Assembly: GCA_947561715.1 (NCBI GenBank)
Contig: OX387202.1
Span: 3,919,001 to 3,983,000 of the forward strand
DNA: 64,000 nt
Source: Ascidia mentula
Taxonomy: Eukaryota; Chordata; Ascidiacea; Phlebobranchia; Ascidiidae
Direction of reading: 5' to 3'
Below are positions 43,151 through 55,099 of this stretch, in pieces. Position 1 is the first letter of the stretch, and the number at the start of each line of letters is the position of its first letter. The position numbers and the translations under genes are program-made. The notes below the pieces were generated by a model. That model was not told the origin of the DNA, searched no databases, and was given only the letters and a program-made list of their open reading frames with translations.

Positions 43151-45682
43151 TTAACGCCGTGTTTCAGCGTTGGATTTTACAAATGTCGATACGTCATCGC
43201 TGTGTCGTCTCAAAGAAGAGTAATTTTGCCCCACGCGGGTTTTCCATATATTTGTCACATCGTTAATCAGTGAGCATCAGATTTTACCCAGGAATACTCA
43301 CTGACTCTGGCTTGGGTAAAATTACCAGAGGTAATTACACGTTATTGTCGCATACTTGGTATTTTTAATGTTCTTAATTTTTGTGTGCAGTACTATGTAA
43401 AGTTGTGAGTAAGATGTTGTCGTCCTCAGAGATACAACATTTATTATTGGACGAAATCTTTGTGTAGGACGAGCAGCTAACGAATTTGTTGGGGTCCAAA
43501 ATATGAAATAAAAAAACAGATGTTATTGAATATATTACTCACTGGAGATGCAGATATCAAGGCAAGATGTAATTACTCACGGTGGTAGACCGATTCACTC
43601 GCTGCTAGCTTGACGTTATTTATGGACATTCTCACCCATCTATCCGCATCACCAAGCAAACATCACATTTAATAAAACAATTGCAAAATGCCAAACAAGA
43701 AGATTCAAGCACTGAGCGGGGTGCAGGGCTACCCCTTGCCTTAAAGCACGAAACAAGTTGTGGCTGCCATTTGCCGAGAGCGCAAGGAATCGTGTAAGTA
43801 AACCGCTTTTCGGTGTGTGACAATCGTATCAGAATTTAAATTTACTCTCGGGAATTGTTAATTTATTACGAAACATCACCTGACGAATCACAGAAAGTAT
43901 ACTCAATTTGTAATTTCCTGTTAGTTCAGACCCTTGTCTAGGAATTCTGGTCAAAATTATATTCCAGAGAAGTACTTTGGGGCATTTTGACCCCCTGTTG
44001 TACATTCATTTGTCGAACAAAGCGAAAAAAGTGTAGGTTTGATTCGTGCAAAAATGAATTACAGAAAGCTGTCTTAATGCAGCTACAATATTTTTTTTCT
44101 ATTAATTGATAGTAGTCCCCCTTCATGAGTCATCAGACCCGGCAAATGTTTTTGGCAAACAAGAGAAACTGTCACCAGATGCATGAAGTCGAATGACCTC
44201 TAAAGTTAAATTTTCAAGATTGTAGTGCATGTGACACGTAAAAATCAAACTTGTCAATTATTAAACTAAGAGATGGTCATAACTTTCAAACATTTTTGGC
44301 GAAAAAAGAAGCTTGATACGACGACTGGTTTCTGAGATACAGCTGATCAAAGTCGCATTTTTACCGCTGCGAACAAAATGCAAAAGCGAGCTTATTGTTG
44401 CGTGACGTCACAGAAGAAGCTTTGGTCTTGCGAGTGCCGGCAGCAAGCCTTATGCGTAGCAATGGAAAACATTGTAAAACACGTTTGGTATAGTATTGCA
44501 AACAGGGGACAACAAGTGAACAAGTGCAACAGACAGATGACCGTTGTTTCGACCTATTATGTCTTATTTAGTTGTGTAATAATAAAACAGTTACTGGGAC
44601 AAGGCGTTCTTGTTGTTACAGCATTTATGATCGCTAACGTGATACATGAACTTTTCAAAACACGACAAAGACAAACCGTCAATTTAGCATTGCCGTTTTG
44701 TCCACTCACAGCAAAAGATAGAAGTAGGTTAATTGAATTTGAGGCTGGCAAAGACCGCCGAGAAAAACCGACCAAATTAGCTGATGATGCAACACAGTTA
44801 TTCTGTCATAGTACCACTTTTTGTCCGACAGTGGCGTTGCCTACGAGTTTGCGTCATAAATGACTTATTTAACTCGCCACAATCAACCACTAATGTATTT
44901 TTCGCAATAGAGTTGTAACTAGAAATGTTGAAATCATCATTTTAAATCAGCAGAAAGGTGAGGTTAAAGTTATGACATCAAACCCAAAATGACGCCATGT
45001 ACTGTCACTGAGCAAAGAAACGCACCATCCCCGTCTTATCGAAGTACAGAGTAGTGTCGTTGCTGCTATACCTTTGCTTTTCCGATGATCAAGGACAAAT
45101 AAGACTTTGGTTTGTGACGTCACAGTGACATATTTTTGTGTGATGTAAAATCTTGTCCTGACCTTTGAGGTAACGTAATCTGTGAATTCTCCTATGTTTG
45201 AAACAATTCGATATCTGCAATATAAGGCGCCTTCTCCCATGTAAACAATGCATTTTTTCGACGCGAGCGCCTTGTTTGATGTCATTTCCGCCATAGCGAA
45301 AAAGGTTTACGATATTTGGTCGCCGATACTTTTCGTGCAGTTTTCTCCATTTTTTGGTTGACGAAGAACTGTAAAACTTTGGATATATGTTTGTTGTAGA
45401 TGTATATTTAGTTTTACGGGAACAACGAGTTAGCAGCTTGTAGCGAGTTTGGAGCATAGGATAGATCTAAAAATGGCATGATCTTCAGAATGACACTAAC
45501 TCATAGTTGGGGAATAGTGGAAATAGAACGGTTAAGCATTACATAGCGATATGGCGACTGTAGGCATTTAAATAACTAGGCTTGTAACTTTCTTTCTGTT
45601 CTTGCGTTTGATTTTTGCTCGTGACTCTCACAAAAGTTCGTGTGTGTTGGACGAATTCTGACTAAGACATGAAATCACTCAC
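43151..45682. other. Mosaic of small repeats, no convincing gene
   Basis: Bases 43,555-43,670 combine pieces that recur at 46,715-46,760 and 46,950-46,990. Bases 43,685-43,760 resemble 46,400-46,455. A 161-codon frame at 44,378-44,863 (plus) and a 122-codon frame at 45,089-45,457 (minus) match no family I know and show no splice context. Confidence 0.45.
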
Positions 45683-45844
45683 CGGTTTCTTCAACAGTTT
45701 AATCTTCTCGAATAAATGTTTGGCACCAACACCTGTCAGGCCGCATCCACCCAGATCCATTTGTTCAATGTTTCGGATGCAGTCGGCCACGTAAACCGCT
45801 CCACGGTCTTGTATGTTGTTGCCCCAGAGGTTGAGCATCTTCAT
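45683..45844 (-). CDS. NLR leucine-rich repeat exon, possibly of gene B
   Basis: 162 nt, phase 0, between ...TTCATTCAG and CCG|GTGAGT. It encodes MKMLNLWGNNIQDRGAVYVA and MDLGGCGLTGVGAKHLFEKI. It is open, with good splice sites. No linker or NACHT exon is next to it. Confidence 0.75.
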
Positions 45845-46074
45845 CTGAATGAAGTAATATCAATGTTATACATGGTGTGAATAACAACACAGATAAGTGA
45901 TATCAAAAAACAATAAGTTGAAAACTCGAATCAAACGAGTAATAAATATTTTTAATCAAGCGCGAATATTTCTTATACCGATTTAGACAAATCGATTTTT
46001 TCAAAAGAATAGATACTGGAACAAACGAAGTAATTGTGAGGTTGGTATCAGAATGAATGACGGAGGTAAACCGC

Positions 46075-46473
46075 TTACTGATAACCAAACATCTTACAGC
46101 CACCTAGTGTAGAACTAGCTTGCAAATAAGACTTGGCGATGCAAGTTATATGGTTAAAATCCAAGGAGTTTTGTTTTCCAACAATCGCATTCTTGCTATT
46201 TGTGATAAAATAAAGGGCTATTGCATTGGTACTTTCGTACAGATAAAACCAACTACGCTTTAGTGCGTTCGAATCAACGGAGTTTCCTCCCTTCAATTTG
46301 CTGTGTGCAAGATCTGCGTGCCAACTGTTAAATAGATTTGCACTGAACATGCCGTTTGTGAAAATACCAAACAAGACCAAAAATGCCAAACAAGAAATGC
46401 CAAACAAGAAGATTAAACCGCTGAGCTGGGTGCAGGGCTTTCTAAAAGCACGGAACAAGTTGATCCACATCAT
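46075..46473 (-). CDS. Unrecognised frame with an N-terminal membrane anchor
   Basis: The frame starts MMWINLFRAFRKPCTQLSG and continues into a hydrophobic stretch (LIFLFGISCLAFLVLFGIF), then SANLFNSWHADLAHSKLKGG. This is the pattern of a type II membrane protein. The hydrophobic part is built from three near-copies of a 15-17-nt unit (CTTGTTTGGCATTT). The segment after it recurs in decayed form at 47,815-47,925 and 50,010-50,110. No donor site is clear, and nothing after about residue 75 is conserved. Confidence 0.35.
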   Translation of the reverse strand: MMWINLFRAFRKPCTQLSGLIFLFGISCLAFLVLFGIFTNGMFSANLFNSWHADLAHSKLKGGNSVDSNALKRSWFYLYESTNAIALYFITNSKNAIVGKQNSLDFNHITCIAKSYLQASSTLGGCKMFGYQ

Positions 46474-46889
46474 CAAGCATCATCTAAAAACCCGACCAAA
46501 TGTGGAGTTAAGGTAATCCTGTTGCTCCATAAAATGAAAAAAAAAACAATAAATGAATTAATAAGCAATCAACTCTGTATACGCACGTGAAAATACCGCA
46601 CTAACTACAGCAGCCATCAAGGCACAGTTGCTGATGGACACTTTTGACCTTTCTCGCCAGGCCTATAAATTTATTTTGCTCGTTCCAGCAACATGGACGA
46701 AAAGTGTGTTTGACGTAATTCATGGACATTCTCACACATCTATCCGCATCACCTAGCAGCTTATTACCTTCAAGTTTGTTTGGCTTGGATTTCGCAAGCA
46801 AGTGGTTCAATGGATGAGGCAATTTTCTTTTATGTCAGCAAGCCAAACTACAACATCACATCAAAGCGCCGTGATAGGAATATCCACGT

Positions 46890-47305
46890 CCGTCAAACCG
46901 TTTCAGTTGCATCAACATTGACATAGTTGGGCCATTACCACAATATTAAGGCAAGATGTATTTACCCACGGTGGTAGACCGTTTCACTCGCTGGTTGGGG
47001 GAAATTCCAATGCAAGATTACGTGCGACCGCGCTTATATCTACCATTGGATATCCCGTTTCGGTATTCCAGCCCACATGTCCACTTTGGGCATTGTTGGG
47101 AATACGAACTACCCCTGAATATGATTTGCAGACGTCTTCAGCGGAGATGTTTGATGGTACAAAATTGGCGGTGGCTCAGCAACTCATTGTAGCGATTAAA
47201 CAAGAACCCACAACGCTTTTGCTTGCACTCCGAAGATCTCTTCAGCTGCTTCCGAACCCCATGTCGAAACATTCGCGTAAGCGTTTTCAAAAACATTAAG
47301 ATAAG
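46890..47305 (+). mobile_element. Gypsy-2-like integrase fragment with internal deletion
   Basis: Reads VVDRFTRWLGEIPMQD, as Gypsy-2 reads IVDRFTWWP and AIPMPD, then after a loss of about 100 codons LGIRTTPEYDLQTSSAEMFD and LLPNPMSKHSRKRF. It is the integrase of another CsRn1-like copy. Confidence 0.8.
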
Positions 47306-47369
47306 TTAATACGTGTTTGTTCGGTGCGACACCCACTTAACGACTCCTTATGCAGCCCTACTGGATTTA

Positions 47370-47490
47370 TTATAGAGGCCAAGGACCGAAACGGCCTCAA
47401 ACCGCACCGATATATCGAGACAAATATCCGGTTGCTGTTCGACATGATGGACAGTACTGACCCTTACCGTGTTCCGGGGGGCAGTACTGT
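47370..47490 (+). mobile_element. LINE reverse transcriptase scrap
   Basis: The protein GLKPHRYIETNIRLLFDMMD aligns with FIPGRYIGTNIRPLFDVID at 53,240-53,310 of the Tx1/L1-type element. About 35 codons remain. Confidence 0.6.
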
Positions 47491-47744
47491 CACCTACGCC
47501 CACCAGAACATTATACCTACGTTCGCATGGATTTTAATTGACTCTTTCTGTGTCGCTTTAGATAAAAGCTGCTAACGAAATAAAATGATAAAAGACAATA
47601 ACAAAATCAATAATGCAGACGTATTTATGCTAACAATACGTGACAAAGTATATTTTCGCATGATGTAAGAAGAAATTATGGCACATTCAGGATCTTTGCC
47701 ATTCCCTAAAATTACAAAGACTCCTAAAGACTGAAAAAAACTAA

Positions 47745-47945
47745 TTCGAGAACAACTTCTTCAGGCGATTGGTTAATTGTGATTAGGTTAAGGAATGGAA
47801 CCAAAGGTATTCCGCTTTAATTTCCCAAGAATCGACAGGGTTTCCTCCTTTCAATTTGCTGTGTGGAAGATCTGTCCGCCAACAGTTGAACAGATTAGTA
47901 CTGAATATGGCGTATGTGAAAATACCAACGTCACTAACTATAGTA
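47745..47945 (-). pseudogene. Decayed copy of the SKLKGGN exon
   Basis: On the minus strand: GIFTYAIFSTNLFNCWRTDL then PHSKLKGGNPVDS, close to 46,250-46,350 in protein and DNA, but without the membrane segment. The upstream flank (AACAACTTCTTCAGGCGATT) recurs at 49,930. Confidence 0.55.
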
Positions 47946-47984
47946 AGCTACTTCAACAAGACTCGGTTTGTGATACACGATAAA

Positions 47985-48430
47985 ACGTAATGACTTGCTC
48001 GGGATGTCAATGGGAATGAGCGGACTTATCATATGAACATGTTGGATGAGTTCGCGTGAAACCTGCGATAAAACTTAATGACTTTGCTCGGGATGTCAAT
48101 GGGAATGAGCGGACGTATCATGTGAACATGATGGATGAGTTCGCGTGAAACCTGCGATAAAACTTAATGACTTTGCTCGGGATATCAATGGGAATGAGCG
48201 GACGTATCATGTGAACATGTTGGATGAGTTCGCATACAACTTGCGATAAAACTTAATGACTTTGCTCGGGATGTCAATGGGAATGAGCGGACGTATCATG
48301 TGAACATGTTGGATGAGTTCGCATAAACCTGCGATAAAACTTAATGACTTTGTTCGGGATTTCAATGGGAATGAGCGGACGTATCATGTGAACATGTTGG
48401 ATGAGTTCGCGTGAAACCTGCGATATAACT
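47985..48430. repeat. 89-bp minisatellite, five units
   Basis: The unit GGGATGTCAATGGGAATGAG recurs at 48,001, 48,090, 48,179, 48,268 and 48,356, so the spacing is 89, 89, 89 and 88. Units differ by a few bases. Each also has CATGTGAACATGTTGGATGA, which is partly palindromic. Confidence 0.92.
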
Positions 48431-49507
48431 TTGGACGAACAGACGACCGGTAGTTCCCTGGTAAGTGTTATGGTTGTCGACAGTGATACCAACGAGGCGT
48501 GACGATGAGGAGTTGCAGGGAATTATGGACCGAAACCCGACGACCGAACAAATGTTACAAATTGTTGTGCAAACGATTCTTCTCTGTTTCTAAACATCTC
48601 TGTCGATTTATTTGATTTAACACACCTTAATTAAATCACTGATTTTTCTTTGTTAATTTTTTCTGTTATTTTGCGCACATGTGGTTATGGATTATCATTT
48701 ATTCCATTTGATGATGCCAACACTTACCTTTACTTTATAAACGTATTTCTCCTTACGTAATTTTACTGCTATTTACGAGTCTTTTAATACAAAGAGAGCC
48801 GATAATTTTCGTGTGGCTTTTAGCGCTGATTAGTTACTGCAGGTTAAACAAAACTAGAAGCAAGCTGGAGTTGGACACAAAGTTATGTCAAAGTTCGAGT
48901 TCCGGTGTAGTACGTACAATGAAAACAAGAGTGGTGACTGACTTTGGGGAAAGAGGCAGTGGAGCAGGAGGTGGGTGACGTAAAGAGGGCGAAACGGTTA
49001 TTATCCTTCCTATATGCGGCGTAACCAGGCTTCACCGCCTAGATGTGACGGGACGACTCCTATAGGTGTGATTGTGTTGCCATATTTTGGAGAACTATCT
49101 GACACCTTGATGCGTCCTCTTTCAGATTTTCACATCGAAGTGTTTGAACACCCGCCTGTTATACTATGTTCTTGGGACTGCACAGGAGACATGCTCGATG
49201 TGTGAGGTGTGGTGTACTAAACACACTGTGGCAACTGCGACGTGGTTGATATTGGTGAGACTGATCGCGCATTAGAAGTCTACGGGTTAGCAGCATGTAG
49301 CGAGTTTGTTGCAAAGCATAGGCCTTAAAATGGCACGATCCTCAGAATGTCACTAAATTATAGTTGGGTTATATAGTGCGAATACAATGGTTAAGCATTA
49401 CTAAGCATTTAACTTTCTTTCTTTTCGTGCGTTGGATTTTTGCTCGCGAAACTCACAAAAGTTTGTGTGTGTTGGACGAATTCCGACTAAGACATGAAAT
49501 CACTCAC
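48431..49507. other. No gene seen; duplicated flank of an LRR exon
   Basis: From about 49,285 the sequence parallels 45,420-45,680 (GTTAGCAGC ... TGTTGGACGAATTCCGACTAAGACATGAAAT), the 3' flank of the other LRR exon. The 63-codon frame at 49,014-49,205 is unrecognised. Confidence 0.5.
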
Positions 49508-49669
49508 CGGTTTCTTCAACAGTTTAATCTTCTCCGATAGATGTTTGGCACCAATGCATGTCAGGCCGCATCTACCCAAATACACTTGTTCAATGTTTCG
49601 GATGCAGTCGGCCGCGTAAACCGCACCACGGTCTTCTATATTGTTGTCGAAGAGGTTGAGCATCTCTAT
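49508..49669 (-). CDS. NLR leucine-rich repeat exon, possibly of gene B
   Basis: 162 nt, open in phase 0, with acceptor TTTCATTCAG and donor GTGAGT. It starts IEMLNLFDNNIEDRGAVYAA and its second repeat is VYLGRCGLTCIGAKHLSEKI. It lacks an ATG, which is expected for an internal exon. It and its flanks are a duplicate of the block around 45,683-45,844. Confidence 0.75.
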
Positions 49670-50874
49670 CTGAATGAAATAATCTCAATGTTAAACAAAG
49701 TGTGAATAACAACACAGATAAGTGATATCAAAAAACAATACGTTAAAAACACGAATCAAACAAGTAATAATTATTTTTAATCAAGCGCGAATATTTCTTA
49801 TCCCAATTTCAATAATTCGATTTGGAATAGAAACTGTGATGGACAGAAACTCGGACAGACGAAGACTCGGCGTTCCAAGTTATAAGATTACAATCCAGCG
49901 AGTTTTGTTTGCCCAAAACACTAATTTGAGAACAACTTCTCAAACTATTGATCAATTGTGATTAAGTAAAACGATGGAATCAAACGTAGTTTACTCTTTG
50001 TTTCTGTTTCGCAAGAATTGACGGGGGTTTCCTCCTTTCAATTTGCTGAATGGAAGATCTGTGCGCCAACAGTTGAACAGATTTGTACTGAACGTGACGT
50101 ATGTGAAAATAACTACAGTAAGTTACTTTAATAACTACAGCAAGCTACTTCAACAAGACTCTGTTTGAGTTACAAGATAAAACCTAATGACATTGGTCGA
50201 CGACCGAACAAATGTCACGTGGTTGTGCAAACGATTTAAAACTCTTTTTAACATCTCTGTCGTTCTTTTTCGGTTTAACACACCTCAATTTAATTACCAT
50301 ATATACTTGTAAATATGCATATTGACAACATAACAGACTTTGTGTTCGCTTTACAATCGCCAAGAACAATTGAATCGAAAATCGAACGTAAAATCGAACT
50401 AAATGTTTATAATGGAATGTGACCGTGCTTGACTTTTACCCAAGTAATTTATGTTCGATGCCGATTTCACGCCAATAACAATTGTTGCTTATCTTTTTTT
50501 CCCTTTAATTCACAATTGATGTTTTTTTCTGTTAAAAATTACTCAGCGCATATGTTGCTCAAAGACTGTGACCTCGTTTAGCACCGTGCTATTGCGTTAA
50601 ATTATGCAACAAAGTTGGTCCTAGATTTAACCATGATCTTTTGAGAAATCTTGATAACGTTGACAACATTTTTAGGTACAAATTTACTTGCGTAATACGA
50701 TAATCATTACAATCATTTCAAAATATTACACAGTTCACTATTGAAATAAAATTCCCAACTGGATACACACCAGTCACGGTTAGCGGCAGGTGGCGCGGTT
50801 TTCTAAACACGGCAAGCGGCAAGGCATTCACACGTCATGCCATTCTAGGTCTGACGCTCGCGCGAGCAGGAGCG
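49670..50874. other. Duplicated flank with a second decayed SKLKGGN exon
   Basis: Bases 49,680-49,810 match 45,845-45,975. At 50,010-50,110 the minus strand reads FSTNLFNCWRTDLPFSKLKG, a third copy of the exon seen at 46.3 and 47.9 kb. The rest (50,110-50,870) holds nothing I recognise. Confidence 0.5.
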
Positions 50875-50877
50875 AAA

Positions 50878-51823
50878 ATGACAGACAAGACAAGTTATGC
50901 GCAGGCAGTAAATAAGAAAGCGGCAAGTTTTGAAAAACCAAACTGTTTATCTATGCGTTCTGAGAAATTCCAAAAAAGATATGAGTTACTTTCTTTCCTG
51001 AAGAGCGTGAACTACTCGGTTAAAAAATTTGTTGGTATAGCTGACATGCGTGGAAACAACCTCGAAATTACATGAACAAGCATTGAAAATGTTATTGAGC
51101 TTTATGGCATACTGGCTGACAACGAAGATATTAAGTATCCGACTGTATGAAAGCAACAAAATTAATGTTGCGATCGGATGGGTGACTATTCCATTTCCTA
51201 ACGAATACCTAGTCGACGAACTAACAAAGACATATGGAAAGATCCAAAGAATTACCCATCGAAAAGATAAGGAAGGGCTCTTGACCGGAATGAGAGTGGT
51301 CCAAATGAATTTAAACGAAATAGAAGAAAACCCGATACCAAGCTACATTAGAATTGACAATTTCGAATTTTATGTTACCTATCATGGGCAAATTTTTACC
51401 TGCAAGTATTGTGGAGGAAAAGGACACAAACAAGCAAACTGTCCAGCTAGAAAACAGGATTTCCCAGATTTAAGTGCACAAATACGAAATAACCAAACAC
51501 CACACCGAAACGCCGCAACAACCAAAAAGTCTGATAACAGAGACCCAACTGATAAGAGGGCTGCAAAACACGCAGCAACTGACGACAAGGCTCCAGAGAA
51601 CTCCACAGGAGGTAACTTCAAGCAACACGAAAGAGAACTGCAAGCAAGTACCCCTCTTAAAGGTAATAGCAAAATGAGAAGTCTAGGTATCCCGGAGGAG
51701 CCAAAAAGCAAATCAATTAGCTTGTGTGAACAAACAAACACGGTTACTTGCAAGAAATGCAAAAAAGAAGCAGCATTACCTGACAATGCAACCACCTTCA
51801 CATGCTGGTCATGTGGTTCATAA
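50878..51823 (+). pseudogene. LINE ORF1, nucleic-acid-binding protein
   Basis: It starts MTDKTSYAQAVNKKAASFEK and shifts frame near 51,075. The second part has an RNA-binding-like domain and the knuckle CKYCGGKGHKQANC (about 51,402), a Lys/Thr-rich stretch, and a C-terminal CKKCKKEA ... CWSCGS zinc-ribbon-like pair. Just beyond, further Cys pairs (CGCPACKNTM and FECVQC) appear in the same style. ORF1 proteins bind element RNA. Confidence 0.65.
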
Positions 51824-52189
51824 TATGCTGTAGGATTGGAATGCTGCACCAGTGAAGTATTCCTGGTCGAAAAGGCAATGGAAGTATGTGGGTGCCCAGC
51901 CTGCAAGAACACAATGAGACTTATGCCCTGCTGAAGAGAATTTCAACTAGAGTATCGTCTTGATGGAGACATGTTCGAATGCGTGCAGTGCCAAAGGTAC
52001 TCTTAGGTGTGCTTGTGAAACCGTAAATGTTGTGCCTAAGTCCCCGTTGGGGATTGCATGTAAAAATAGCATCTGTAAATGCAGAATAATTAGTTGTACG
52101 TGTAAAAAGATATCGGCACGCAAAATTAGCCCCAGTCGTCCTTACCGTTGCAAAAAAAATCCAAATCTGCAGAAATACTCGAGATTTCA

Positions 52190-54438
52190 GAAAAATCCAT
52201 ACGCCGCCTCACGTATTGATTTCTTTTTGTTAGATAAACAACTCACTTCAAATGTTACAAATGCCGATATCGACCCGGAAATAATTTCAGATCATTGTAT
52301 GATAACGTTACAACTTAATACCAACCCTCCGTCCCGCGGAAGAGGATACTGGAAGTTTAATGTATCCTTGCTTGATGATACCAACTATAGAGAGAAAATA
52401 GTTAAAGTAGTCACCAACTTCGAACGCGAAAATCCCCCAAATGATACAAATCCACATACAAGGTGGGACACACTAAAAGCCGTGATTAGGGGGGAAACAA
52501 TTCGTTAGGCCTCAAACGCTAAAAGAAACAGATTGGCAACCCTGCATGAATTCGAAAACCGTATAAAAAAGTGCAACATACTTTAGCTAAAAAGGGGAAG
52601 ACGAACGTTTACTAACCGAGTTAGCGCAACTTAAGGACAAATTAAACGAATTTCTTGTGCGCCAAACTAAAAGCGCAATCGTCAGAAGCAGAGCACGTTG
52701 GGCCGAAGATGGGGAAAAAAATACTAAATACTTTTTAAACTTAGGGAAACGGCACAACCAAAAGAAAACCATCGATAAATTAAGGTCGGGAAACGGGATC
52801 CATAACAGACCAGAAGCTTATTTTGTCTGATCTTGTTATTTTTTACGAAGAGCTGTACAAACAAAACGCAAACAATCTGGATAGTAATGCCACCGCTCGT
52901 AAATTAGCAAACCTTGATCTACCAAAATTAACAAATGAACAAGGCATTGAATTAGATGCAGAAATTACGGAAAAAGATTTTTACATTGCGCTTATGCAAA
53001 TGGCAAAAAATAAATCTCCCGGATTAGATGGTTTTTCTGCAGAATTTTATTTAACCTTTTGGAGTAACTTGAAAAACATGTTTATGGTAGCTTGGAAATA
53101 TACAACGGCAACTGGAGCGCTCTCCAACACGCAAGCGCAGGGGGTGGCCGATAACACCACTGAACATAGATGAAAAAATTGCCTCCAAAGTCATAAATAC
53201 GCGATGATAATCGGTTTTGAACCAACTAATTTCTCCCAGTCAAAACGGTTTTATACCTGGTAGATACATTGGTACGAACATTCGCCCTTTGTTCGACGTA
53301 ATCGATTTCGCAGATTTTCGTTATATCCCCGGTGCGATACTGTCCTTGGACATATACATGGCATTTGATACCATATGCTGGGACTTCATCTACAAGGTGC
53401 TCAAAATATTTGGATTGGCAATAAAATTTTATCCTGGATCAAATGCCTTTACAGGCAACCGACCGGTATTATAGTAAACAACAACCACTTGTCGCCGGAG
53501 TTCACAATTAAACGAGGTGTAAGGCAAGGAGATCCACTTTCTCCTACCCTTTTTGTTTTATGCATAGAATGTCTTGCGAGCGCACTCAAAAAGGCCAACT
53601 TTCAAGGCATTTAAATTAACCAACACGAATTTAAAGTCTCGATGTTTGCAGATGATACGATCGTTTTTTTAAAGGGAGATGAGGACGACTTTGATAAGGT
53701 ATTTAAAGTGATAGAGGAGTTTGGAGAATTGTCAGGGTGCAAATTAAACATGAATAAGTCCGTCGCTTTTTCATAGGTTCAAAAAGAAATGAACGTTTCA
53801 AACCTATGGAAAATGAAGGTTTGTCATGGCCCGAGAATGTAATAAAATATCTTGGGGTAGAAATACCAATCAAAACAAATGACAACAATGTTATGGTAAA
53901 CAGGAACTTTAATCCTACTCTTAAACAAATCCAAGTGGTATTAATTCTCTGGTCGTCAAGAGGCTTGACACTACTCGGAAAGACAATAATTATTAAATCT
54001 TTGGTAATTCCAATTTTAACGTATAAATTCAATGTATTACCGATAATATTAACCAACCAGCTTATTTCAAAAATCAAGCGACCAATATTTAAATTTCTTT
54101 GGGGGTCGAAATGGGAAAGAGTTAAAAGAGAGACAATATGATTGGATGTAGACGAAGGCGGCCTCGGCGTGATTGATATTGAAAACTACCTCCTTGCACT
54201 AAACTTAAAATGGTTTAGAAAACTCCACGATGACAAGGTTAATGAAACTTGGAAGGTGATAGAAAAGCCGTTTTGCAACGAAAATTGGTTGGAGGTAATT
54301 TTAAATGGAAATGCAAAAGTTGAGTCTTCACGTTTAAAGCGAATTTTACCCTTACGATCCCTGCGAGCCACCGTAGGAGCTTGCAAAAACCATTTTGAAA
54401 CGCTAGGCTTCGTCCATTATGGTTCAATGCCCAAGTAG
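52190..54438 (+). pseudogene. LINE ORF2: endonuclease end and reverse transcriptase
   Basis: The endonuclease end reads SRIDFFLLDKQL and ISDHCMITL. After a stop at 52,506 the reverse transcriptase has KNKSPGLDGFSAEFY, SLDIYMAFDTI, KRGVRQGDPLSPTLF and the catalytic FADDT (53,644-53,658), then the Tx1-like LWSSRGLTLLGKTIIIKSLV and FLWGSKWERVKRETI. At least six stops or shifts interrupt it. Motif order is complete, so decay is by point changes after a 5' loss. Confidence 0.88.
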
Positions 54439-55099
54439 CTTAATAAAATTAAATGAAGTTTCCTACCAACGTATTTACGACATAAAGACGTTCTTGGTAT
54501 TTTAGATGTTGAAATGATTTGTCGCGTTGGCGCCAACTGCACTGCAGGTGTGAATACGCGACCGTCATGCATCGCCAATCGCAACCGCCAACCGCGATAT
54601 GGGCGTAAAAGGAAGTTTTCACCAAACTCTTTAACAACGCGAAGCACTGACGAGGCGCGTGCAATTACTAACGCCGATGTGTTTACGCCTCAAAGACACA
54701 CCTGTAACATGGCTTTCATCAGTACTTCGACAAACTCCCTTTAAAAACGAGGCAATCACTCTAACACGGGGGTTACATGATCGTCGTTTGATCTGAAACA
54801 TTCCCGTATTATTGAAGTTACGAGCAAAGCTTTGTCAGAGATTAACTGCCTGATGTCCATGTAACAATACGTTCACATCATGTATGAAATACGAGGCGTC
54901 AGTTGGATTTAAAAACAATTCTGGGCAAAGAAAACGACAGGTGTAATCGTATGTGCATGGAATCGTTTCAAAAAAATGCATGAGAATTTTCGACGACCGG
55001 AAGCATCTTCATCTGCAGGAATGCGGATTGTGTATCATCAAATGCGGATCAAAGATAGTAACACTTCCCTAGAGTTTCTGAATGTGTAGAACGTCCCGG
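54439..55099. other. No gene seen
   Basis: Spacer between the LINE and locus B. Short frames on both strands overlap and match nothing. Weak traces of the family C reverse transcriptase may begin near 54,820. Confidence 0.4.

Larger units (their letters stand above)
50875..54438 (+). mobile_element. Tx1/L1-type LINE, 5' part of ORF2 lost
   Basis: A non-LTR retrotransposon with ORF1 (50,878-51,823) and a rearranged ORF2 (about 52,190-54,438). Most of the apurinic endonuclease is missing. It lies on the opposite strand to the NLR exons and would be in an intron of gene B. No target duplication or poly(A) tail was identified. Confidence 0.8.

Noticed and set aside
44378-44863. 161-codon plus-strand frame
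   Set aside because: No domain, no splice context and no conserved copy elsewhere in the window. Left as unexplained sequence.
47985-48430. CRISPR-like array
   Set aside because: The units are directly adjacent with no unique spacers, and the genome is eukaryotic.
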